This document shows positions 8,192 to 14,909 of a stretch of DNA of 26,479 bases, piece after piece. The notes under the pieces are model-generated. The model saw only the letters and a list, made by a program, of their open reading frames with translations, did not search any database and was not told the DNA's origin. Each line of letters opens with the position of its first letter. Within the stretch, counting starts at the first letter, position 1. This DNA is from Spartobacteria bacterium UBA5019. GTDB taxonomy: Bacteria > Verrucomicrobiota > Verrucomicrobiia > Chthoniobacterales > Terrimicrobiaceae. The translations under genes were made by a program, and so were the position numbers. The stretch covers positions 38,574 to 65,052 of the forward strand of contig DGXZ01000037.1 in the NCBI GenBank assembly GCA_002396485.1, written 5' to 3'.

Positions 8192-8815
8192 TCAGGCGTT
8201 GGCGAAGTTTTTTTCGACTGCGGACCAGTTGATCGTATTCCACCAGGCTTTGAGATAATCGGCGCGGCGATTTTGGTAGTTCAAGTAGTAGGCATGCTCC
8301 CAGACATCGCAGCCGAGGATCGGTATGCCAGTGCAATCGGCGACGCCGGTCATGAGTGGGTTGTCTTGGTTAGGCGTCGAGCAGATGGCAACCGACTTAT
8401 CGGCTTTCACGCAGAGCCACACCCAACCGCTGCCGAAACGGGCGAGGCCGGCGGCTTCGAATTTGGCTTTGAAGTCATCGAAGCTTCCGAAGGCGGCATT
8501 GATGGCATCAGCGAGCGCGCCGGATGGAGCCCCACCTGCGGATGGTCCCATAAGATTCCAGAAAAAGGTGTGGTTCCAGTGTCCACCGCCGTTGTTGCGC
8601 ACGGCTCCACGGATGGCTTCCGGCACAGCGGCGAGATTGCCGATGAGTTCTTCGAGGGACTTCGAAGCCAGTTCGGGAGCGCTCTCGAGAGCCTTGTTGA
8701 GGTTTGCAACATAGGTCGCGTGGTGTTTGCCGTGATGGATTTCCATCGTGCGGGCGTCGATGTTGGGTTCAAGTGCCGTGGCGGCGTAGGGAAGAGAAGC
8801 GAGTTCGAATGGCAT
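8192..8815 (-). CDS. sodA: Superoxide dismutase, Fe/Mn family, Mn-type signature
   Basis: A 207-residue protein of normal SodA/SodB length with no signal peptide, so cytoplasmic. Metal ligands are visible at H27 (MEIHHGKHH), H82 (GHWNHTFFW), and D170 and H174 (CDVWEHAYYLNYQN). The second-sphere Gln is in the C-terminal position (STPNQDNPLM, Q150) with GGGHW in the N-terminal one. This is the usual Mn-type arrangement rather than Fe-type, but cambialistic use cannot be excluded. It converts superoxide to oxygen and hydrogen peroxide. A promoter candidate lies just upstream and a strong terminator just downstream, so it is probably a single-gene transcript, divergent from bioB. Confidence 0.95.
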   Translation of the reverse strand: MPFELASLPYAATALEPNIDARTMEIHHGKHHATYVANLNKALESAPELASKSLEELIGNLAAVPEAIRGAVRNNGGGHWNHTFFWNLMGPSAGGAPSGALADAINAAFGSFDDFKAKFEAAGLARFGSGWVWLCVKADKSVAICSTPNQDNPLMTGVADCTGIPILGCDVWEHAYYLNYQNRRADYLKAWWNTINWSAVEKNFANA

Positions 8816-8839
8816 AGTTTTTGTGATTTAAGAGCCGCC

Positions 8840-8867
8840 AAAATAGCCACGGCGGCGAGACATTCAA
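8840..8867 (-). promoter_or_regulatory. Putative sigma70-type promoter of sodA
   Basis: Minus strand: TTGAAT (8862-8867), 16-bp spacer, TATTTT (8840-8845). The predicted start lies about 18 bases before the sodA ATG. The leader contains no Shine-Dalgarno sequence. It lies back to back with the bioB promoter candidate. Confidence 0.5.
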
Positions 8868-8888
8868 GCGGGTTGTTGCACCCATCGG

Positions 8889-8917
8889 TTGACTCCGCCA
8901 AACAGGGCGACTAAAAA
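8889..8917 (+). promoter_or_regulatory. Putative sigma70-type promoter of the bioB-rpiB-shc operon
   Basis: TTGACT (8889-8894), 17-bp spacer, TAAAAA (8912-8917). Transcription would start about 8924-8926, only a few bases before the GTG at 8928, so the message would be leaderless or nearly so. The TTG that could be read as an upstream bioB start codon is part of this -35 box. Confidence 0.5.
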
Positions 8918-8927
8918 CGGCGTCCTT

Positions 8928-9902
8928 GTGAGACCCACTTTAGAAAAACTCGAGCAAATCTATTACCGTCCCCTCTTCGACCTGATCCAGGAAAGCCGGC
9001 GTGTCTTTTTGGAATTCTGGCCGAAAAACGAAGTCCAACTTTGCACACTGCTCAGCGTGAAGACGGGCGGTTGCAGCGAAGACTGCGGCTACTGCGCCCA
9101 GAGCGCGCATTACAACACAGGACTGCAGAAAGAGCGCCTCATGACTACGGAGGAGGTGATGCCTGTTGCCGAGCGCGCCCGGCAAAACGGCTCCACCCGC
9201 TTCTGCATGGGCGCGGCCTGGAAAGGCGTTCGCGACGGCGACCCCAAATTCGAGACCATGCTCGAAACCGTGCGCGAAGTCAGCAAGCTCGGCATGGAGG
9301 TTTGCGTCACACTCGGCCAACTTGGCGACATCGAGGCGCGCAAGCTCAAGGAAGCCGGACTCACCGCTTACAACCACAACATCGACACCTCGCCCGAGCA
9401 CTACAAAAAAATCGTCAGCACCCACACATTCGAAGAGCGCCTCAACACGATTGGATCGGTTCAACGCGCTGGGCTGAGCGTTTGCTGCGGCGGCATCATC
9501 GGCATGGGCGAAAATGAAACCGACCGTCTCAAAATGCTCGAGGTCCTCTGTTCACTCGACCCCGAGCCAGAGAGTGTGCCAATCAATTGCCTGACTCCTA
9601 TCGAAGGAACGCCGCTCGCCAAGACCCCGCCGATCGATGTCTTCGAACTTGTCCGCCTCATTGCCACGGCGCGCATTGTTCTTCCGAAGGCAAAAATCCG
9701 TCTCTCCGCCGGTCGCGACCGTCTGAGCCGTGAGGCACAGGCACTCTGCCTTTTTGCCGGAGCGAACTCCATTTTCTACGGCGACAAGCTCCTAACGGCA
9801 TCGAATCCCGGAGTCGACGACGACCGCGCGCTCTTGGAATCCCTCGGCCTCGAGCCACAAGCCCCCTACTCAGACCAAGCACAACCCGCCTGCAAGTTAT
9901 GA
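8928..9902 (+). CDS. bioB: Biotin synthase (radical SAM)
   Basis: A 324-residue product from the GTG at 8928. The frame also opens at a TTG at 8889, but that codon coincides with a -35-like hexamer, and the 13 extra residues (MTPPNRATKNGVL) have no family likeness. The radical SAM motif CSEDCGYC gives C49, C53 and C56 for the [4Fe-4S] cluster. Candidate ligands of the auxiliary [2Fe-2S] cluster are C93 (RFCMGAAW), C126 (VCVTLGQL) and C186 or C187. The motif YNHNIDTSPEHY and the IRLSAGRD arginine are typical. It inserts sulfur into dethiobiotin as the last step of biotin synthesis. No other biotin gene is in the window. The stop overlaps the rpiB start (ATGA). Confidence 0.95.
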   Translation: MRPTLEKLEQIYYRPLFDLIQESRRVFLEFWPKNEVQLCTLLSVKTGGCSEDCGYCAQSAHYNTGLQKERLMTTEEVMPVAERARQNGSTRFCMGAAWKGVRDGDPKFETMLETVREVSKLGMEVCVTLGQLGDIEARKLKEAGLTAYNHNIDTSPEHYKKIVSTHTFEERLNTIGSVQRAGLSVCCGGIIGMGENETDRLKMLEVLCSLDPEPESVPINCLTPIEGTPLAKTPPIDVFELVRLIATARIVLPKAKIRLSAGRDRLSREAQALCLFAGANSIFYGDKLLTASNPGVDDDRALLESLGLEPQAPYSDQAQPACKL

Positions 9903-10387
9903 AAATTTCCATCGGAAGCGACCACGCCGGATTTGAATACAAGGAAGCTATTATCGCCCACCTGAAAAAGGCGGGCCACGAGGTGGTGGACTACGGAACC
10001 GACAGCGCCAACAGCACAGACTATCCACTCTTTATCATCCCAGCTGCCGAGGCCGTGGCCCGCAAGGAAACCGAGCGCGCCATCGTCATCGGTGGATCTG
10101 GAAACGGCGAGGCCATTGCAGCGAATAAGGTCACAGGCATTCGCTGCGCCCTCTGTTGGAGCCACGAAACCGCTGAACTCGGCCGCCGCCACAACAATGC
10201 CAACGCCCTCTCCATCGGCCAGCGTATGATCCCACTCGAGCTGGCCCTCGAGATCGTGGATATCTGGCTTGCGACTCCCTTCGACGGGGGACGCCATGCC
10301 CGGCGCGTAGCGGAACTCGACTGTTACGAGGCCGGAGGCGGTCACTCGGGAATGCTCGCCGTTTTCGAACGCAAAACGAATCTCTGA
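9899..10387 (+). CDS. rpiB: Ribose-5-phosphate isomerase B, variant lacking the catalytic Cys
   Basis: A 162-residue protein with the RpiB/LacAB fold signature: MKISIGSDHAGFEYKE (1-16), VVDYGTDS (29-36), AIAANKVTGIRCAL (72-85), HNNANALSIGQRM (98-110). The family interconverts ribose-5-phosphate and ribulose-5-phosphate. In E. coli-type RpiB the active site reads CGTGIG with a catalytic Cys; here it reads GGSGNGEAIAANK, with no Cys and with Glu at residue 71. This matches the mycobacterial type, where a Glu is thought to act as the base. It overlaps bioB by four bases at its start and shc by one base at its end. A related sugar-phosphate substrate is possible. Confidence 0.9.
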   Translation: MKISIGSDHAGFEYKEAIIAHLKKAGHEVVDYGTDSANSTDYPLFIIPAAEAVARKETERAIVIGGSGNGEAIAANKVTGIRCALCWSHETAELGRRHNNANALSIGQRMIPLELALEIVDIWLATPFDGGRHARRVAELDCYEAGGGHSGMLAVFERKTNL

Positions 10388-12312
10388 TGCAAATGCAGGC
10401 GTCTGTCGGAATTTCACCGGAAACCACCGACGCCTTGCGCCAAGGCATCCGTCGCTCACAAGACTTCCTCCTTTCGATCCAAAAAGAAGACGGCCACTGG
10501 GAAGGTGAGTTGTTGGTCGATTCGACTCTCTGTTCGGACACCGTCCTCTACATGAACTGGAGGGGTCGCGTGGACGAGGTTCTCCAAGCCAAGTGCGCCG
10601 ACCACATTCGCCGCAGGCAGACCGCTGACGGTGGCTGGAATATTTTCATCGGCGGCCCGAGCGAGATTAACGCGTCGGTGAAAGCCTACTTCGGACTCAA
10701 GCTCGCTGGAGACTCGCCAAACGCTCCCTGGATGCGCGAGGCCCGCGCCAATATTCTCCGACTCGGCGGCATCCCGCAGGTCAACACCTACTGCCGCCTC
10801 TATTTGGCCCTGCTCGGCCAGTTCCCTTGGGATTATGTTCCGACGATTCCGCCAGAGATTTTCCTCTTTCCCCATTGGTTCTTTTTCAACCTCCACGAAA
10901 TGTCCTCGTGGAGCCGGACGATCATCGCCCCGCTGGCGATCCTGAACCATTACAGGCCCACGCGCACCCTTCCTGCCTCCCTGCACTTGCACGAACTCTA
11001 TCCCGCCGGGATGGAAAATGCCGACTTCTCACTGAAAAAAGACAAACGCTTCTGGGCTTGGCGGAACTTCTTTTTGCGCTGCGATGCCCTCCTGAAAATC
11101 TACAACCGCATCCCCATCCATCCCCTCCGCAAGCATGCGTTGAAGCGGGCCGAGGAGTGGATGACCGAGCGCATGGGCGAAGGCAGCGATGGACTCTCGG
11201 CGATTTTTCCATCGATGCTCAACAGCCTCATGGCCCTCCAAGCTCTGGGCTACGCGGAGGATCACCCACTGGTTCAAAAGGCCGAAGCCGATTTCGCCGG
11301 CCTCTTCGTTCACGATCCCGCCGACTTCCGTATCCAACCCTGCCTCTCGCCGGTCTGGGATACAGCCATCACCACCGTGGCACTCGGCGAATCCGCTGTT
11401 CCAAGAAACCATCCGTCTCTACAAAAAGCCGCTGCATGGCTGGAGGCCCGCGAAGTGCGATTCGCCGGCGACTGGACTGCCCGCAACCCCGGAGTCGAAC
11501 CGAGCGGCTGGGCCTTCGAGCACGCCAACAAATACTATCCCGACACCGACGACACCATGATGGTCCTCATGGCCCTCCGGCACTGTGCGGCCCCAGACCC
11601 GAAGGCCCGAGAGGAGATTCACCGCCGCGCGTTGAAATGGCTTCTTTCCTTCCAATGCAACGATGGCGGATGGGCGGCCTTTGATAAAAACCTCAACGCC
11701 GCCTGGCTCGAACATGTTCCGTTCGCAGACCACAATGCCATTCTCGACCCCACTTGCAGCGACCTCACCGCCCGCGTGCTCGAGCTTCTCGGCTACATCG
11801 GCCACGACCCGCGCTTGCCCGAAGTCCGTCAGGCTATCAGCATGCTGCGCCGCACCCAGGAAGCCGATGGCTCATGGTATGGCCGCTGGGGCGTGAACTA
11901 CATCTACGGCACATGGCAGGCCCTTCGCGGCCTTGCTTCGATCGGCGTCAATATGGACGAGGAATGGATCCGCCGCGCCCTCACTTGGCTCGAAAGCTGC
12001 CAGAACGAGGACGGCAGCTGGGGCGAAACCTGCGAATCCTACAACTTCCCCGCTCTCAAAGGGCGTGGTGCTGGAACCCCCAGCCAGACAGCGTGGGCAC
12101 TGATGGGTCTCTGCGCGGCGGGAGATTCCCATAGCGAATCCATCCAGCGCGGGATCCACTGGCTCGTCTCAACACAAAATGCCGATGGATCCTGGACAGA
12201 GGACTATACGACCGGCACCGGATTCCCGTGCGTTTTCTATCTGAAATACGACATGTATCGAAACCACTTCCCCCTGCTCGCGTTGGCCACTTACCGGAAG
12301 TTGATAGGATAA
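10387..12312 (+). CDS. shc: Squalene-hopene cyclase
   Basis: A 641-residue protein of the usual length for the family. The catalytic DxDD acid motif is DTDD at 386-389 (YYPDTDDTMM). QW repeats are visible as QKEDGHW (32-38), QTADGGW (78-84), QCNDGGW (423-429), QEADGSW (491-497), QNEDGSW (539-545) and QNADGSW (597-603). The C-terminal GTGFPCVFYLKYDMYRNHFP block is diagnostic. It cyclises squalene to hopene and hopanol on the inner membrane, the entry to hopanoids. No signal peptide is present; the enzyme is normally a monotopic membrane protein. Its ATG overlaps the rpiB stop (TGATG), so translation is probably coupled. No other hopanoid gene is in the window. Confidence 0.95.
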   Translation: MQMQASVGISPETTDALRQGIRRSQDFLLSIQKEDGHWEGELLVDSTLCSDTVLYMNWRGRVDEVLQAKCADHIRRRQTADGGWNIFIGGPSEINASVKAYFGLKLAGDSPNAPWMREARANILRLGGIPQVNTYCRLYLALLGQFPWDYVPTIPPEIFLFPHWFFFNLHEMSSWSRTIIAPLAILNHYRPTRTLPASLHLHELYPAGMENADFSLKKDKRFWAWRNFFLRCDALLKIYNRIPIHPLRKHALKRAEEWMTERMGEGSDGLSAIFPSMLNSLMALQALGYAEDHPLVQKAEADFAGLFVHDPADFRIQPCLSPVWDTAITTVALGESAVPRNHPSLQKAAAWLEAREVRFAGDWTARNPGVEPSGWAFEHANKYYPDTDDTMMVLMALRHCAAPDPKAREEIHRRALKWLLSFQCNDGGWAAFDKNLNAAWLEHVPFADHNAILDPTCSDLTARVLELLGYIGHDPRLPEVRQAISMLRRTQEADGSWYGRWGVNYIYGTWQALRGLASIGVNMDEEWIRRALTWLESCQNEDGSWGETCESYNFPALKGRGAGTPSQTAWALMGLCAAGDSHSESIQRGIHWLVSTQNADGSWTEDYTTGTGFPCVFYLKYDMYRNHFPLLALATYRKLIG

Positions 12313-12356
12313 CAATCCCGTCCCGCCTGCGAAATTCGCCAGAGTTTGATCCGCCC

Positions 12357-13136
12357 ATGCCGCTGTTTAAACGCTATCTCGGAATCGACTACTCCGGCGC
12401 GGCAACTCCCGCCTCCAGCTTGAAGGGGCTGCGCGTTTATTCAGCCATGCCCATGCGGCAGCCTACTGAGATCCCACCGCCACCCGGCACGCGGAAGTAT
12501 TGGACCCGTCGAGGCATCGCAGAATGGCTCACGGCCGAACTTCGCGACGGCCCGCCGACTCTTGTGGGCATCGACCATGCATTTTCCTTCCCACTCCGCT
12601 ATTTCGAGCGACATCGCCTTCCTCCCGACTGGCCAAGATTTCTCGATGATTTTCAACACCACTGGCCCACAGATCGCGACCAGATGACAGTTGAGTTCAT
12701 CCGGCGCGGTCTGAACGGTCACGGGTCGGCACGCATGGGCGATGCTCACTGGCGGCGGCTGACAGAGGTCAGGAGCCGTGCGAAATCGGTCTTCCACTTC
12801 GATGTGCAAGGCAGCGTGGCCAAATCCACCCACAGCGGACTGCCTTGGCTACGCCACCTGCGTCAGCAACTTGGCCCCTGCGTCCATTTCTGGCCCTTTG
12901 ATGGATGGACGCCGCCGCCAGGATGTTCCGTGATGGCTGAAGTCTACCCGTCATTATGGAGCAAGGGCTTTCCCAAGGAAGATCGCACCCCGGACCAGCA
13001 CGATGCCTTCAGCGTGGCTCAATGGATGCGGAAAACGGATGCAGTCGATGCATCTGGCATTTATTTTCGACCACAGTTGAGTTCCACGGAACGCAACCAA
13101 GCCATGTTGGAAGGTTGGATTCTTGGCATCGCTTGA
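12357..13136 (+). CDS. DUF429-like protein, predicted RNase H-fold nuclease
   Basis: A 259-residue protein of uncertain function from the ATG at 12357. The same frame is open further upstream inside shc, but that part is a shadow. It shows GIDYSGA near the N-terminus (D11), VGIDHAFSFP (70-79, D73), AEVYPSLW (194-201, E195) and a late HDAFSVAQWM (215-224, D216). These spaced acidic residues within short beta-strand-like contexts resemble DUF429, which is predicted to have an RNase H-like fold. I infer this from the pattern, not from a search. It starts 44 bases after shc and is on the same strand, so it may be the last gene of the bioB operon. No signal peptide or membrane segment is seen. Confidence 0.6.
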   Translation: MPLFKRYLGIDYSGAATPASSLKGLRVYSAMPMRQPTEIPPPPGTRKYWTRRGIAEWLTAELRDGPPTLVGIDHAFSFPLRYFERHRLPPDWPRFLDDFQHHWPTDRDQMTVEFIRRGLNGHGSARMGDAHWRRLTEVRSRAKSVFHFDVQGSVAKSTHSGLPWLRHLRQQLGPCVHFWPFDGWTPPPGCSVMAEVYPSLWSKGFPKEDRTPDQHDAFSVAQWMRKTDAVDASGIYFRPQLSSTERNQAMLEGWILGIA

Positions 13137-13153
13137 ACTCGAATGTATTGGAT

Positions 13154-13183
13154 TTAACCACAGAGGACACAGAGGACACAGAG
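13154..13183 (+). repeat. Half copy of the CACAGAGGA repeat
   Basis: ACCACAGAGGACACAGAGG extends into a further GACACAGAG, i.e. tandem 9-base units (CACAGAGGA), 17 bases after the stop of the DUF429-like gene. It matches the left arm of the inverted repeat at 14775-14881, but the right arm is missing. The rest of the 13137-13417 spacer holds short palindromes (ATTGATTCAAT at 13266-13276) and no convincing gene. Confidence 0.7.
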
Positions 13184-13417
13184 AATGAGCGGTTTACACT
13201 TCCATGAGCATCTAATGTTTTATGCAATCTCCAACACCCCTAATGCATTCCTGTGAATTCTTTAAATTGATTCAATAGGCTCACCCTTTGGGCTGCCTTT
13301 GGCAGTCTTTCTTCGCTCCGCTTCGACTCTCTCATCCTGTTTAAAAATCTGTTTGCCGGTTGAAAGCACTTGTCCTTGCCCGAAACCCAAGTCTGTCGCA
13401 AATTCGCCATCTCCAAA

Positions 13418-14779
13418 ATGCCCAGCGTCCACATTAAAACCTACGGCTGCCAGATGAACGAGCGCGACTCCGAGCAAGTTTCCAAAATGCTCACCGAGCG
13501 CGGATATCAACTCGTCACGGATGAAACCGAAGCCGATGTGATTTTGCTCAACACCTGCAGCGTGCGCGACATGGCCGAGCAGAAGGCCATCGGCAAGATG
13601 GGCATGCTGCGCAAGCTCCGGCGGAATCGTCCGCATCTCGTCCTCGGTTACCTCGGCTGTATGGCCCAGGCCCGAGGAGCGTCGCTTTTGCAGACCTCCC
13701 CACATGTCGATCTTGTGGTGGGCACACAGAAATTCCACCGCGTGGCGGACTATGTGGACGACCTCCTGAAAACCCGCATGCATGCGCTGATCGATGACGA
13801 GCGCCGGGCGATTGTGGACACCGAGGAGGAGGCCGGCTCCCAGAGCACGATCCGCGAGCAGGAGGTCGAGGCGGGCCAGGTCACGGCATTTGTTTCGATC
13901 ATGCAAGGCTGCAACATGCACTGCGCGTTTTGTATTGTGCCTCAAACGCGCGGGGAGGAGCGCGGACGGACGATTGAGGAAATCACCAACGAAGTCCGAT
14001 CCCTCGCGGATCGCGGCGTGAAGGAGGTCACGCTTCTCGGTCAGATCGTGAACCTCTACGGCCGCCATGAATTTTCCAAACGCGACGGCATTTCCCCATT
14101 CGTTCAGTTGCTGGAATCCGTCTGTGCGGTGGATGGCATCGAGCGAGTGCGCTTCACCTCCCCCCACCCCATCGGCTACCGCGATGATCTCATCGAAGCG
14201 TTTGCGCGCCTGCCCGAGCTCGTCGAGCATGTGCATCTCCCACTTCAAAGCGGCTCCGACCGCATCCTGAAAATCATGCGTCGGGGCTATACGTCGGAGA
14301 AATTCCAAAAACTCGCCGAGCGCATTCGTGCCGCGCGGCCCGGCATGGCGATCACGACGGATGTCATTGTCGGCTTCCCCGGCGAGACGGAGGAGGACTA
14401 TCAACAAACCCGCGCCCTGTGTGACGCCGTCTCGTTCGACAACGCCTTCATCTTCCGCTACTCGCCGCGCCAGAACACACCGGCAGCCACGATGGAAGAC
14501 CAGATTTCCGAAGAGCTGAAAGAGGCCCGCAACCAGGATCTCCTCCAATTGGTGAACCGCCATGTCGCCGACAAGCTCAACGCCCTCGTCGGCACCCAAT
14601 CCGAAATCCTCTGCGAAGGCGCCAGCCGCCACAACTCCGAGCGCCTCACCGGCCGCACCCGCACCAACAAAATCGTCGTCTTCGAGGGAGCCCCCCGCCA
14701 CATCGGGCAGATTTTCCCCGTGAAAATAACCCGCGCCAGCGGATCCACGCTCTACGGTGATCCTGCTGTCTTGGATTGA
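13418..14779 (+). CDS. miaB: tRNA-2-methylthio-N6-dimethylallyladenosine synthase (MiaB)
   Basis: A 453-residue methylthiotransferase. From the ATG at 13418 it starts MPSVHIKTYGCQMNERDSEQ. The N-terminal UPF0004 domain has the three cluster cysteines C11, C47 (LLNTCSVRD) and C81 (LGCMAQ). The radical SAM motif is CNMHCAFC (C165, C169, C172). TRGEERGRTIEEI, LPLQSGSDRIL and TDVIVGFPGETEEDY follow, and a TRAM domain fills about 390-453. It adds the methylthio group to i6A37 of tRNAs reading UNN codons. The GCQMNERDSE stretch and LPLQSGSD favour MiaB over MtaB or RimO. An upstream TTG at 13370 would add 16 residues without homology. It converges on tex. Confidence 0.95.
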   Translation: MPSVHIKTYGCQMNERDSEQVSKMLTERGYQLVTDETEADVILLNTCSVRDMAEQKAIGKMGMLRKLRRNRPHLVLGYLGCMAQARGASLLQTSPHVDLVVGTQKFHRVADYVDDLLKTRMHALIDDERRAIVDTEEEAGSQSTIREQEVEAGQVTAFVSIMQGCNMHCAFCIVPQTRGEERGRTIEEITNEVRSLADRGVKEVTLLGQIVNLYGRHEFSKRDGISPFVQLLESVCAVDGIERVRFTSPHPIGYRDDLIEAFARLPELVEHVHLPLQSGSDRILKIMRRGYTSEKFQKLAERIRAARPGMAITTDVIVGFPGETEEDYQQTRALCDAVSFDNAFIFRYSPRQNTPAATMEDQISEELKEARNQDLLQLVNRHVADKLNALVGTQSEILCEGASRHNSERLTGRTRTNKIVVFEGAPRHIGQIFPVKITRASGSTLYGDPAVLD

Positions 14780-14881
14780 CCACAGAGAGCACAGAGGACA
14801 CGGAGAGGAAAAGTGGAAACTATCCTGCCTGAGGCGCTATTTTTTAAAACCTCCGTGCTCTCTGTGTCCTCTGTGGTCAAT
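14775..14881. repeat. Large inverted repeat between convergent miaB and tex, possible bidirectional terminator
   Basis: The left arm (14775-14806) starts ATTGACCACAGAG and ends ACGGAG; the right arm (about 14850-14881) is its near-perfect reverse complement over about 32 bases. The arms differ mainly where AGC and GAC triplets are exchanged. About 43 bases lie between, including a T6 run. The first bases overlap the miaB TGA, and the element ends 28 bases before the tex stop. It is symmetric, so it could end transcription from both sides. The arm sequence recurs at 13154-13183, so it belongs to a dispersed repeat family. Confidence 0.85.
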
Positions 14882-14909
14882 CCTCACAGACGACACCGCT
14901 AGCATTCGG

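Noticed and set aside
10827..11684. 285-codon plus-strand frame inside shc
   Set aside because: Out-of-frame shadow within squalene-hopene cyclase; Pro/Arg/Ser-rich composition typical of shadow frames.
12228..12356. N-terminal extension of the DUF429-like protein
   Set aside because: It overlaps the end of shc in another frame; the recognisable protein starts at MPLFKRYLGIDYSG.
13262..14701. 479-codon open frame on the minus strand
   Set aside because: Exactly antisense to miaB, whose radical SAM and TRAM features are clear; it arises from codon bias.
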